DNA from: Owenia fusiformis
Lineage: Eukaryota; Annelida; Polychaeta; Sabellida; Oweniidae
Length of the DNA: 64,000 nucleotides
Assembly (NCBI GenBank): GCA_903813345.2
Contig: CAIIXF020000001.1
Coordinates: 29,625,915-29,689,914, forward strand
Direction: 5' to 3'
The notes under the pieces: generated by a model
Seen by the model: the letters and a program-made list of their open reading frames with translations, nothing else
The model's database searches: none
What the model was told of the DNA's origin: nothing
In this document: positions 1-12,640 of the stretch, piece after piece
How the letters are laid out: each line of letters starts with the position of its first letter
Position numbering within the stretch: the first letter of the stretch is position 1
Translations under genes and position numbers: made by a program

Positions 1-81
1 TAAACAGATAAAATGTGTTGTTTAAAAGATACAGATTTTTACTCTCCTGAATTTGAGGTTAATTTCAATGAATCCCATTGG

Positions 82-126
82 TCTAGACATGGGCTTTCTA
101 TTCTAGTTGAAAGCCCATGGTCTAGA
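82..126. repeat. Hairpin next to the LINE 5' junction
   Basis: An inverted repeat with arms at 82-97 and 110-126 (core CATGGGCTTT / AAAGCCCATG, flanked by TCTAGA on both sides) and a loop of about 12 bases. It ends where the LINE coding sequence begins, so it may be host target sequence or a rearranged LINE 5' end. Confidence 0.5.
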
Positions 127-2159
127 GAAAGTTAATTTACTTGTTCCATCAAGTCTGGTCTGGTCAATCAAAAATAAATAATACATTTAACCTTAATAAT
201 CGACAAACTACAGATGGCGCTGAAATAGCTGAAAACTTTAATAATTTCTTTAGCTCTATTGGCAATAAACTTGCAAATAAGATTCAAAGCAATGCTGATC
301 CAATGGTAAATTTAAGAAAAATTAATTCAAATGATAAATCACTCTTTTTATCTCCTGTAACAGAAACTGATGTTAAGAATCAACTTAAATCTTTGAAACC
401 TTCTGCTGCTTCAATAGACGATATTAAGCCCTCAGTTGTCAAATTACTAAAAGAATCTTTATCAGCCCCACTTACACAGATTTTTAACCTGTCAATCTCT
501 ACTGGAACATTTCCTGATGCATTGAAAATTGCTAGAGTCATTCCTATATTTAAAAAAGGTTTAAAAGAAATTTTTAATAACTACAGACCCATTTCTATCT
601 TAAGTGTATTTTCTAAAATGTTGGAAAAAATTGTTCATGATAAGGTTACCGTATTTCTTGAAAAATATGAAATTTTATACTTACACCAATATGGCTTTAG
701 GAAAAAACATTCAACATACATGGCCCTTTTAAATTTCATTGAAAATATTAGAAAGTCTTTAGATACAGGGAAAACTAGTCTTGGTATTTATATTGATTTA
801 TCTAAAGCCTTTGACACCGTTGATCATAAAATATTATTACAAAAACTTGAATTCTATGGCATTCGTGGAGTAGCTCTTTCTTGGTTCACAAGTTATCTTG
901 AAAATAGAAGAATCATCACTGAATTTACAAAGAAGAATGTTTCACTTGACCAATTTACAGAGACTGATGTGAAATATAGATCAATTGAAAATACAGTTGA
1001 ATATGGAGTACCACAAGGGTCGGTAATAGGCCCCCTCTTATTTATAATATTCATTAATGACATATATCTCGTCTCAAATAAACTATCCTTTGTTTTATAT
1101 GCTGACGACACAAATATTGCGCTTACTGACAAAAATATTGAAAATCTAGTCATTGAAATGAATGAAGAATTACAAAATGTCTCAAATTGGATGAAGGCAA
1201 ATAAACTAACTCTTAATGTTGAAAAAACCAAGTTTATGATATTTAGCAATAAAAGAGATCTGAACGACAAGAATATTATCCTTAAGATTGACAATCAACC
1301 AATTGAAGAGGTGAAAGAAATTAATTTCCTTGGCGTTATCATTGATTCAAAGTTACACTGGTCTCCTCACATTAATGCTATATGTACAAAAATCTCTAAT
1401 TTGATTGGTATAATATACAGGACTAGACATCGACTGACCTTGAATGCCATGACTACAATTTATTATTCAATGATTTATTCTTACTTAAGCTATGGAAATA
1501 TCTTATGGGGAAATGCCATAAAAACACTCATTCAGAAATTATATATTTTGCAAAAGAAATTCTTAAGAGTCATTACGTATTCTGATAGCTGTGCCGCTTC
1601 AGGTCCACTATTTCAGAAGCTAAAAATTTTAAATGTATTTGATATACATTCCCATCAAACAGCTAGCTTTGTACAAAAAACACTTTCTGAATCGCCTGAT
1701 TTTCCTTTTAAAAAATTCAACCATCTTTTCTCATTAAGATCAACAATTCACTCACATGACACAAAATCAAAAAATGATTTGATTGTTCAACCTTTTAGAA
1801 CAGAATATGGAAGAAAATCAATCGGGACAAGTGGCCCATCAATTTATAACTCTTTATCTACTGATTTGAGAAACTCAATTCATATAAAAATGTTTCAACG
1901 AAAGTTTAAGTCCAATTTGTTAAGTCATTATTAGTTAGTTTGAACCATACTTCCACTATGTTACATCAAGATAATTAAAAATGTATGCTTTGTAAATTTG
2001 TACATTACAATAACTGTTCTAACATGACATGCTTTATGTATAACACATTTTATTTTTTCAAAACATGGAATCCATACACCCCTCGGGGTGTCCTTTTCAT
2101 ATCACTTGTAAATTAATATTGTATGAAAACTAGAATTGAATAATAAATAAATAAATTGA
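126..2159 (+). mobile_element. 5'-truncated LINE (CR1/Jockey-like) with open reverse transcriptase frame
   Basis: A non-LTR retrotransposon remnant. An open frame of 597 codons runs from 141 to 1934 without interruption. It holds the reverse transcriptase: YRPIS (residues ~148-152), IYIDLSKAFDTVDHK with the first catalytic Asp at ~219, GVPQGS (~289-294) and the YADD box (~320-323). The C-terminal tail (PLFQKLKILNVFDIH and after) is typical of CR1/Jockey-group elements. The codon at 141 is TTG and an in-frame stop lies at 123-125, so the frame is not a native start. The endonuclease domain expected upstream is missing, which is ordinary 5' truncation. The 3' UTR has a perfect 7-bp stem hairpin (ACACCCC/GGGGTGT, 2076-2091). 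The element ends in an AATAAA-type repeat tail (2141-2157), as CR1-like LINEs do. It probably lies in a 5' intron of the CYRI gene, in the same orientation. The exact clade cannot be fixed by eye. Confidence 0.88.
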
Positions 2160-2732
2160 AAAGTTAAATGGAGCTTGTGTTTTATATGCTCCTTAGTCCT
2201 TCCTCAATTTACAAATGACATCTTGCAAATGATGTAAGGTTAGAATAGTTGCCTTGGAATCTCAAGGTGCTATCACTAATGGAAAATGTCAGAACAAGTT
2301 TTGTTTGATCATTTATTAGGATGCCAGTGTGAATCCTTAGACAGTTGCATGAAATATGCAATTGCTTCTGTCTATGTCAGTTTTATTTAATAGGATTTTA
2401 TTGCTGGTTATTGAATAATTCAACTGATTCTCTGAGCATCTTATCAACCAAGCAAGCACATTCTAAAGTGGGAACTGACTTACTAATTTCCTTAAACTGT
2501 GCAACAATAGTGATCTAATATCTCACAGTTCTGGATCCTTTGACAAGACCATTTCAATTTCATATCAGTAAAACTATGCAATCAATAAAGCAAACAAGAA
2601 AGTTCTCTCTAAACTACAATGCCAATAGTGCTTGAGAATTAATCAGGCATTTGGTCCATTAGGAAGAATGTAATCATTGAGATTGCATTTATCATGAAGA
2701 TACCAAATTCAGATTTTTCACTTGGAATTTGT
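2160..2732. other. Intron-like interval, nothing recognised
   Basis: This is AT-rich sequence between the LINE tail and the 9-bp-TSD element. I see no exon of the CYRI N-terminus and no other feature in it. Confidence 0.4.
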
Positions 2733-3099
2733 GTTACCATATACCCTTTGCATTCGTTTGACTTCACTTCTTAAAAGAGAGCTTCGTCTTCACTCTTTCA
2801 AACTAAAATAAACCTGTGAACTCACCGCGCCAATCAGTGTTCGTCGGCAAAATTTGACCGACGTTCTATATATGGTCATTCCTTCTGACGTCATCGCTGA
2901 GCCCGGAATTGACCAATGACATGCGCATATTTTATTAGAACGCATTTGGCGTATGTTTCTTCAAGCTCGCTGATTGGTGGAAGAAATACCCAAACTGTCA
3001 CCGGTACCCGTCGTGGAGGCGGGGCTACTAAACTGAAATATAGTCTCTACTAGGCAGAGTGTAGTTTAACTAGACTCTGCGCGCAGGGTAGTTACCATA
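2733..3099. mobile_element. Non-autonomous DNA element with 9-bp target duplication, long copy
   Basis: The element itself is 2742-3090 (349 bp). It is flanked by a perfect 9-bp direct repeat GTTACCATA at 2733-2741 and 3091-3099. Its ends are short inverted repeats (TACCCT...AGGGTA). The interior is more GC-rich than its surroundings and contains a TGACGTCA palindrome near 2885. It encodes no protein. A shortened relative lies at 38659-38734 with its own, different 9-bp duplication, which confirms both ends. A 9-bp duplication suggests a Mutator-like (MULE) or Merlin-type transposase acting in trans. The very short inverted repeats leave the superfamily open. Confidence 0.8.
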
Positions 3100-3991
3100 C
3101 AGATACATGTATTTGACAATATCGACAATATTTCCATATTTCCATGATAAAATTTGGGTCCTAACATGGGAGGAAGGATTGTGAGCAGGTTTTTGTTGTA
3201 AATAAAAGTAACATATATTCAACTTTCACCAGCTGGTTTGACTCCTTAAACAGTTTATAGACAAACAATTACACAAGTAACAATCATCTGTCCTTTTCAT
3301 TTACTAACTTGAAACAAAGCACTATTTCAGCAGAACACAACCAGAAAAGATCACACTGCACACAATGAGCTGTTTTCCACGTAATCTAAGGAAATCAATT
3401 GTCTTGTTCACCAAATGAAGCAATAATGTACTCCCAGAGTGAAAAGGTCACCCAAAATTGTTTTACTCTATTATATTTCTCCAAAGTATTCTTATTTAAT
3501 TACTAAGTTGTCAAATTGTTAATTGCCATAGACAGCTGTTAAATTGAAAGAGCAATGGTCTGACAATTGTATTATAGGTATATGTAATAATAAATTATGC
3601 TTCATTGATTTTGTCCCGATGATCAATATGTACTCTTCCCTGTTCACTTCTTTAGTCAATTTGTAGATGTCTAAATAATAAATCAATCTTTGAAAAATAC
3701 TCTTATAAAATACCTCTAGCTAGTCAATACCTTCCTCTGGACAAAGTAGTTGTATACCTACATGCCTACAATACATAATACGTAATACGTAAGCAACCTG
3801 TATAGAATTATTCTTCAGAAGAGGAAGTATTTCATCAATATATTCATTGTTTATGTAGGTTCCCAATATACTTTCCTTCTGTATCTATGACCTTCAATTC
3901 ACTTCATTTTCTAGAGTAAGTGATTATGAACCCAGTATAATAGTCAGACATCTTTACCATGGAAATTCAATGGTGATGTATATATTTTCAG
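3100..3991 (+). other. Intron sequence upstream of the first visible CYRI exon
   Basis: AT-rich sequence ending in a splice acceptor (TATATTTTCAG, last bases 3990-3991). No earlier CYRI exon is visible here, so the N-terminal exons should lie before the window. Confidence 0.5.
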
Positions 3992-6900
3992 GCGATCAAC
4001 AATCCTCGCAATGAGGAACAGCAGGAGAAGGCAATGAGTGTGGTGGTCCCACTGGTCTCACAGCTCAAGAGATACTATGACTTCTCACTACACTTAGGTA
4101 AGCCATGTTGGAATATGATGTAATTTCATATCTTTATTATGTTACCACCACCATGGTATTCTGCATTTGGTGGTCAGTGTCTGTAACAAATGGCAGCTTG
4201 TGACATTTTGCATGTTAATGCCTTGTTCTTAATATTGAAATTTTATATTTTTTCTTATTCTGTTTTGATCATGTGCTGATCATTCAAAGCATTGTACATA
4301 GTTTTAGCTATTTTGAGCCAAAAGAAAATATTATTTTTGAGCTTTTGAAGGCTTGATGTATCATAGCCTTTCTCTACCTACCACAAAGAAGGTGGGTCAT
4401 AGCTATGAACCCTAAGTCAACAAAAATACATTTCAGATAATTAAATTCTTTGTCTTTTCAGAAAACATGATTCCACAGGTCCTGAGAGAGCTATGTAACA
4501 ATGAATTGACTCCCAAGCTCCATCTCGAGCAACAACAAGCCCTTTTCAAGCAGTTTGCAGAGATTATAGACTTTACATTAAAGTTTGATGACCTTAAGGT
4601 AAATTTTCTAAATGCAACATACCATAAAGCCCATGAAAGTTTCAGCGCTGCAACGCATATATTGTGATGACAAATTGTTATAGTCTATAACTGTGTCTGT
4701 AACAAATGGCAGGTGGTGACAATTTGCATGTTTATTCCTTGTTTATATTTGAAATAGAACTTAAGCATACTAGCTGACTGTATAATTTTTGTAATGTTAA
4801 ATGTAATGCCTTATGAATATTTCAGATGTCTAACCCTGCCATACAGAATGACTTTAGTTACTACAGGCGGACTTTGGGGAGAATACGCATGGCTAATGAG
4901 GTAGGTACCAAGATAAGTTAGTCATTTATGTGTGGAACTGATTATTAAGTAAATGTTTCTCTTTGACTGCATATTTTTTTACATAGTTAAAAGGTACAAA
5001 TACAGGGTGGGATAATAAAATTCAGTTTTTTGTGACTTACTTTTAAAACCTCCATTATAATACAATTATTAATTTCCTGAATGTTTGGTCAAGTTATCTT
5101 GTCCATATTACATGTACTTACATTTCATATAAAAAGACAATGAATGTTTTGCAGGAATAAAGAACAACTTTCTTATAAACATTGAAAATGATGTTTAGCC
5201 CACCCTGTATTTTATTTCAATTTACCAAATTTTTACATAAATATTGAGTGTACATGTATGTAGAGAATCTTTACCTTTAAAATGCATGGATTTTACACTT
5301 GATCTCTCATATACATAGTATTTTACATATGCTCCATCTATTTAAACAAAAACAATTTTTGTTTGTTAAGGCTCAGGGAATTGTGGTGAGTTGTTGTCAG
5401 CATGTGCTCAGTACAAAATGTGCCGACCATGTTCTGAATGTGCTAAGTTATGTGTAGAGCATGTGCTCAATTACTAAATGTGCTCAGTAACTAAACAGAC
5501 ATCTCATTGTTGTTGTATTAGGCATTGCATTGTTATCTGCAGGAGTTTTATAGAAATTATCATTGCATACTGTGCCTTCCTTAGTACAGAAACTCCATAA
5601 TTTTTCCCACTTTGGACAAGGATTGAAATAGTTTATACCTGCGGTGGTTTTTAAGTCCCAGTTTCCATTTGGAACCTCTGTAAGTTTCACCTATGGAGCA
5701 TTTCTTGCCACACTATATGTGCAAGCACTTTATTTTCGTTGTAATTTTTTCTGTGTATGTGAACACTATTTTACCATAAGCTGGTATATGAATGCTCCAA
5801 AGCTTATTACAATCATCGCATGCATTGCATTTCTACATCAATACCATTTGCTTTTTTACACAAATTTTTCTCCATGTTGTATGTAGGTAGGTATGTTACA
5901 ACAAAAGAACCACTATTTTTATATGTCTAAGAGTCACTCTATTCACACCTTAAATATAAAGTCATCAAACTTGCTCAAAATACTTTTGAGATTTGTTTTT
6001 GTAAAATGTCATTCATTCTTGATTTGCTGGGATATATTTGGTTCTCTTGTCCACTTGACAAAGAAGGAGTCCCATTTCAGTGTTGTCTGGGTACTAAGTT
6101 CAGTGCAAACTTTCCTCTCCTTTTATTAACCTCCCTAACTTTCCAAATATCAAGAGATATTTTTTAAGTTATTACATAATTTATCAAACCAAATCAAATT
6201 TTCAATGTGTGTTTGTGTTGCCAATAAAATTACCACATTATGTTAATATTATTATTTAATGTATTAATATCATTACTTGTTTATTTCTTTATTTGTCAAT
6301 GTTTATGATTTGTTACAGGACCATGATGAACAGTTTGACGTTGATAATGAAATGGCCAATAGGATGTCTCTATTCTACGCTAATGCTACTCCCATGTTGA
6401 AAGTCCTTAGTAATACTACATCGAAGTTTGTCTCAGAGGTAAGTTGTACAATACATGTATGTGAACAATAAATGTACAATGCGTGAAAAATCTGTGTACA
6501 ATATACAAAGAATAAGGGTACAACAAATGAACAATAAGAGTCCCATACATGAAAAATCAGTGTACAATATGCCAATAATCAGTGTACAGTATATGAACAA
6601 TGAAATTACAAGATGTGAAAAATCCATTATGATAAATGCACAATGCACAAAATGAGCAATAAGACTAATAACATGAAATCATGCTTACTTTAAGTCATTA
6701 ATACATTGTTTAATGTTCCAGAATAAAGACCTACCTGTAGAGAACACCACTGACTGTCTCAGTACTATGGCTAACATATGTAGGGTTATGATTGAAAACC
6801 AGTAAGTAGATATCTGCATTATTTTACTTTATGTTATTTAAACTATTGACTCTATTGTTCAATGATTCCAAGTGAGGTGCCAATCTGAAGGTAAAATATT

Positions 6901-8995
6901 GATAATCAGTTTTATGTTGATAATTGTATTCAACAATTGCTTCAAAATTTTGAATCTTGATAATGATAAATTATCATTACAGTAAAACTTGCCAAGTGGA
7001 ACAGCTAACTTGTCAAGTGGAGCAGCTCTTTAAGTGGAACACCTTTGTTAATGGAACACTTTTTTATGTTCATATTTTTTATATTTAACTCAGGTTTTAA
7101 TGTTTTTGTTAGAAATCATCAGGTTTTAATGCATATCTGCTCATTTTCTTTCAGTAATTACAGATCTCGAATCACAAATGATGACACAATATTATTTATA
7201 TTGCGAGTTATGGTTGGTGTAATAATCCTCTACGACCATGTACACCCAGTAGGAGCTTTTGCTAAATCTTCCAACATTGATGTAAGTATGATTAGGTCTG
7301 ATGGGGTGGTGTGGGTTTGGATTGTATGGTTTAACTATAATGTAGTCAGGCATGTGTTTCAGTTGTATTCGTTCTAGTTGGATATGGAGGGATATACCGT
7401 ATTATCGCCTATTGGCGCACACTCCCTTATAAGCGCACATGCGACTTTGGAAACATGACAAACATTTGTGATCAGAGCAAAAGAGTAGGAAAACTTACAG
7501 AATAACGATTTTTTAACTCACCAAATTTCATTTCCGGGTAGGAAAATCCAACTTCCGGTCTGCGCAAACTTTGATGCGCGGTAGTTATTATGACGATAAA
7601 ATAAAAGTCAAAACTTTTACCTGATAAATATCGCAATATTTCTTTATTTTACCAATAGTTGGTCCTTTAAAAACGTAATATGATGGTAAAATACGACACA
7701 AGACATGATTTGGCGTGAAAAAACAGTAAGTAAGATAATATTCATTTCAAACCTTCGAATTCTGATTTTCACATATTATCGCCCAATCAAAATGATAACT
7801 TATATGTGCGCTTATTGGGACTTTATTGGATTGATTTCTCTCCAATTCCATGTTATTTCACCTCAATTTCACAAGCGCACTGTGCGCCAATAGGCGATAA
7901 TACGGTAGTTGGGTTTTGTATGTCATTGGTTGTTGAGTATGTTTCATTTTGTCGTGGAGCTCACGGTTGAGTGACATAATGACATGTATTAAAAAAAAGA
8001 AACAACAGCACTGTTCACTCAAGGTGTCCTCAATGTGACACGAGGATTCTCTCATATTAGGACTTTAGAAGTCTTATACAGTAGCAATTTATACCATCAT
8101 TTATCATGTATGCAATTATTATTCTGTGTTCCGTGTATAAACTGTTTTCAAACATACTTGTAATTATCATAATGCTATTGTGAATTTTTGTTTGTTTTAC
8201 AGATCAAAAGTTGTTTAAAGGTTTTACAAAACCAACAGACTGCACGTGTTGAAGGTTTAATGAATGCTTTAAGGTATGTCAAACTTTATACTTTCCTATT
8301 TTTTGCTTTAGTTAAGACTAACATAGATAAGTAGTTAAATTGTGAGGTACTAATGAACTATGGACTGAGTGTAATGTACTAAAAAATCTCATCACAGTTG
8401 TCCGTGGAATATGATGCTGTAACATCTTTTAATCGAAGTATCTGAAGTTAGACTAGGTTTTCTAGAAAGCTGATTTAACAGGGTTTTTAGGATAATTGTT
8501 CTATTTGCTTCTATTTCTTGAGAATGTTTGTACATCTATTTCATATCTTTTAATTCTGGATGATATTTGTAACACATTTGATAATGTTTTATTAATTCTG
8601 GCAGTGTCTTAGTGTATCTTATTCTTCATGATATTAGTGCCATATTTGCTTTGTATTGTGTTTGTGGTTCACATAACATGGTGTCGGTGGTGCTTAAGCA
8701 TCTTGCTATACTATAATTATTACAATTTGTTTATTAAATATACATTTAAAACACCTAGTTGCAATGCGATAACATTAGTGATGTGTCTCATAACATTGGT
8801 GACGTGTCTCATTCTCATAACATTAGTGATGTGTCTCACAGCATGTATGGTTTGGCTTTTTCTGAGCACTTATTTGTTCATTGAGGAAGATGCAATTAAG
8901 AAATGAGTAAATGACCCCTACTGCCTTTCAGGTTCACAACTGTACATTTGAATGATGAAACAACGCCAAAAGGAGTGAAGGCATTACTAGCATAG
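3992..8995 (+). CDS. CYRIB: CYRI / FAM49 orthologue (CYFIP-related Rac1 interactor), last eight coding exons
   Basis: CYRI proteins are cytosolic, membrane-associated proteins that bind active Rac1 and restrain the Scar/WAVE complex, limiting lamellipodia (known for the family). Eight exons join with consistent phases and GT-AG borders: 3992-4097, 4462-4598, 4826-4900, 6319-6438, 6722-6801, 7155-7281, 8203-8273 and 8932-8995 (stop TAG 8993-8995). Together they give 259 residues, matching human residues ~66-324 in length. The match is residue by residue over long stretches: [55 protein letters not shown] and HLNDETT. The YYRR pair equivalent to human CYRI-B Arg160/Arg161, needed for Rac1 binding, is intact (exon 4826-4900). 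The first ~65 residues, including the N-terminal myristoylation site, are outside the window. Vertebrates have two paralogues (CYRIA, CYRIB) and an invertebrate would usually have one, so the symbol denotes the family. Confidence 0.96.
4176..4245. repeat. Short interspersed repeat, copy 1
   Basis: Shares the phrase TGTCTGTAACAAATGGCAG and the following GTGACA-TTGCATGTT-CCTTGTT with 4692-4756 in the next CYRI intron. A weaker copy lies at about 15950-16002. No inverted ends are clear, so the repeat family is unknown. Confidence 0.6.
4692..4756. repeat. Short interspersed repeat, copy 2
   Basis: Same repeat as 4176-4245, in direct orientation and separated from it by the exon 4462-4598. It could be an old mobile element or a duplicated intron segment. 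Confidence 0.6.
5001..5209. mobile_element. Mariner-like MITE in a CYRI intron
   Basis: Inverted ends TACAGGGTGGG (5001-5011) and its complement (5199-5209) include a TA on each side, as expected for a Tc1/mariner insertion. The length is 209 bp with no coding capacity. The CAGGGTG terminus resembles mariner ends. Confidence 0.7.
6449..6655. repeat. Degenerate tandem repeat in a CYRI intron
   Basis: The phrases TGTACAATAT, TGAACAATAA and GTGAAAAATC recur at irregular spacing just after the exon 6319-6438. Its low-complexity frames on both strands are not genes. Confidence 0.5.
7395..7907. mobile_element. Pogo/Tc1-mariner-like MITE in a CYRI intron
   Basis: The ends are perfect 25-bp inverted repeats (7395-7419 and 7883-7907), beginning TACCGTATTATCGCC and including the flanking TA. 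The length is 513 bp. A second motif, AAGCGCAC, also appears near both ends. TA targets and an ACCGTATT terminus fit non-autonomous elements of the Tc1/mariner-pogo group. The identical ends suggest a fairly recent insertion. It lies between the exons ending at 7281 and starting at 8203. Confidence 0.85.
8769..8837. repeat. 21-bp tandem repeat, three copies
   Basis: The unit ATAACATTAGTGATGTGTCTC occurs at 8769-8789, 8790-8810 (two changes) and 8817-8837, in the last CYRI intron about 95 bases before the terminal exon. Confidence 0.85.
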
Positions 8996-11900
8996 AGTGC
9001 CACCTATCCTGGGATATTCACCCACTCGGGATTGTTTTTACATTCCACAATGGATTTAAACCCTTGAGTCAGGATTATAATATGAAATATATTCATGTCG
9101 TGGAGCCTCATTCATTATTATCATTAGTGACCATCATCTCTATTTGGATCCTTTACCATGATCCCATTGGATCCTTTAGGATCCTTAGGATGATCAACAA
9201 GAAACTTGATCTTGAAGTGGATCCTTAGAATAATCATGTGGATTTTTTATCATGATGTTTGGGATAAAAATATATCATTAATCAACTGGATCTTTTTCAC
9301 TTGATCATTGTCTATGGATCTGTCATTTATTTGTTCTATCTGTGATCTCCAACTATTGAACTACTTGGATGTACACTACAATGTTAAGGATAACACCAGT
9401 ATTGGATTATATATTACTCAGCACAAAGTGGTACTCTTCTTCTGGAATCTGATTTATTAACATAGTGCCATCTTTATGATATTGGTGGAACTAAGTTCAT
9501 CACAAGGAGGTGCTGCCATCTTTCAATGGATTTAAACAAGGAAGACACTGCATTCAGTTAAATGGATTGTACAGGATGATAAAGAGCTATGCATGGAATG
9601 CTGCTGCCCCTTTGAATTTTGTAGATAGTTAGTTGATGATATCTTGACAATATATAGATAGGATGACTTCCAAAAGTTATCAATAGAAAGTTAGGATTAA
9701 TCAGAACTTTTTAGAGTTGTAAAAATTAAGGTCATTAAGAAAAATACAGCCTCTGAAATATCTATTAACACACAACATAAAAAGTTAGGGGCCAATTTTT
9801 TTTTTTTCATAATATTTTTATTTCCATCTTTAATTCATGCCAATTGAATATCATTATGGCCTTGAAATGATCATATGTAAAAAATGTAATTAGAATATTT
9901 ATATGTTAGATGATTGTACAGAATATATAATATATATATATTGGGATGCCATGGGAGATGATACTTAATTGTAAACAGTCGTACTGGAGCTCTTATGGCT
10001 AGAGAAAATTATGTTGTCAGTTACTTTGGAAATCCTTTCCAGAAAACATCTATAAGTAATAATAATGATAAATTTCATTGTTTTGCCAAACTAACAATAA
10101 TTTTTTGCATACTGTCTCTGCTCCCTTCCTCTGGACTTTGGCTGGGGTAAATGAGAGATAAGGGGGGGGGGGGGGGTGACACAGGGGCTTAATGCCAGCC
10201 TATTTCTCACAACACAATTGCCTTGTATGCAGATAATAGATGTCACCTCAATTCAAGTTGTACATAAATAAGCCTTGCTTGCGCTTAGTTATCCTGGAAT
10301 AAGATCAGTATTATAGTATGTCATTATAACTTTGAGAATGAAATACGACCTTAGATTTGTATATATGAACACCATGTTTCAAATTGAATCACAGTAGGCT
10401 TTGAGCACTTGTGTTTTGTGTGGGGAAATTGAATATTTTCCCATTTTCAAAATGTTAACTAAATCATGTTCAAATAGTGGAAAATTATCCAAGTTGAGTT
10501 AACAGGTTAATAAGTACACATTTCCTGATTTAACACCTTAGTTGTAACTTGTAAATCAAGTAATGATCTAATTTACACATAGATTTTCCAAAATATTGTT
10601 ACAGCATTTAATAAGATTTATATGTAAACTTTTTTTATGTTCAAGAATGTATAACATGCGTTTTGGTAAAATAATGGAACCCAGATCATCATGTAAACAA
10701 CTTTCCATTGTTTGAACATGAATTACTTTCAATGTTTTTTACAGCTTTCTTGTGCAATTTTTCTGAATGAAAGTAAAGATGCATTGTAAATACACTATAA
10801 GATTGTGACTCAGGGTGTGTGGTTGATAAAGTGAAGTGATATATGATCATATTTCTTATTAATTATATATATATATATGATACAGCATGGACATTTTTGA
10901 GTATTTCATTTTATATAAAGGAAATTATGTAGTTTTTTCATGACGAAATTCTAAAAGTTGTACAAAATCTGAAGTTCAATTTTCAAATGATTTTGAAAAG
11001 ACTTGAGATTTTTTTAGAATCAAATTGAAAGGAATATATTTCTAAATGTTGTATCATAATTATTATAATCATAGAATTAATTGTTTATTTATTTGATAGA
11101 TTCTATAAACCAATCTAGTTTGGTTTTGTTGTTATGTTTTGTTTTAAACTTTGTAACTAATTAGCTGGTGCAAATGTTAGTTTAGTTTGTATTATAATTA
11201 TTACTCAGTTTTGTATCTGTTTAGTTCAATTTAAGACAAATATGGTGATAAAAATAAATAGGGTGATCATAAAGTAATGTGAAAAGTGCTCTAATTATTG
11301 TAAACATCAATGAATCTGGCTCATTTTCAAACAGAAAGTTGATCTAATAATTATACATACTTAGCACCAAGGTGTAAAGCACTGTTATCTACAGTGTTTT
11401 CTTCATTTACTACATGCATGCTATTCTATTTGACAAGAAATGAATCACAAAACTGCACTTTTTGTTTTTGCATCTTGCTTAAAAATATTTCAAATTTACT
11501 ATAAATTAGGTTTTATATTGAATATATATGTATAAGTATACTATGACCAATGTTTTTACAGAAAAATATAGCATAAAAATAAATAATTGTACTTTGTGGC
11601 ATTTTTGTACTAAGAGCAGTGTCGCCCTGTGCCATCAGCTGATTCAGTTAATCTTTTGCCAAACCCTCAAATTATTTGTTAAACAGTCTGCAGTCATTTT
11701 CCAATTACTCTTACCATTACACCCATTTATATCAAAATGCTTTACATCTGTATTATGGGTTTCAATTTTCTTCATACTATCTTGAGGGGCTTGCTTTTAG
11801 ATATGGGTAGTTTTGACATAATATAATAACTGAATTTAGTTTAAATTAAAAATTAAGAATGTTATTTGATATATTGTTGGAAGGTTTCCTTTTAAGGATA

Positions 11901-12640
11901 ATCCAACTTAACCCACACACACACTCGCTTGTATAATCCGAGCATCATTCAGATTTCTGCTCAATTTGTGTACAGGTATTCAGACCCACTATGTAAAATA
12001 CATATCATGTTTTCAAGTTAATGTAATCAGGTGTAACAGACCCAGTGTAAAACTGAATATCTCCATGTTGAACCATCAAGTTATGTTACTTTTTGTAACA
12101 TCATATTTCAACTTGTTTTTACAACGTTGTATGGTATTATACAATCAGTTGAAGCATGTAGGATTAGACCCTCCTTGCCAATAATTCAAGTGGTTTTGTA
12201 ATATAAAGTAAAATTGGCTAATACAGAAATCTGGTTAAGAATGTTAAAGGTCTGTGTTTAAACAACTTGTTACATACTTATTGATATTGGTTACTTCACT
12301 ACACCAGAGCCACTGTTTGGATTAGACATCATTTCATACAGTTAGGCAAATGGAACCAGCTGATTGTCAACACACCTTACTAACAGGGTTTGAAAAATAA
12401 AGCAAGCATTTCATTCATTTACTTTTTCTACAGTTAGAATAAGTAAATATTTGCCCTTCAGATTGTGAAGTTATTTTTATTTTATCGAGTCTATTTGAAG
12501 TGTTCTAAGAATTAGAAAAAGTGAAGTATTTAAGTTAACGGATATTGTTTTAATTTTTAACAATAAATTTGAACTTAGGGCTTCACTGACCAAAGATAAA
12601 GCATGTTCTGTGTGAATGAATAAACAATTAGAGACACAGG
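8996..12640 (+). other. CYRI 3' UTR and downstream flank
   Basis: There is no further coding sequence after the TAG at 8993-8995. Candidate poly(A) signals (AATAAA) occur at 11253-11258 and 12396-12401, with more near 12560 and 12617. The true cleavage site cannot be chosen from sequence alone. The stretch contains GGATCC-rich sequence (9150-9240), a 15-base G run (10162-10176) and a short AT microsatellite (about 10864-10878). Confidence 0.5.

Noticed and set aside
893-1294. 133-codon frame on the minus strand
   Set aside because: Antisense shadow of the LINE reverse transcriptase frame.
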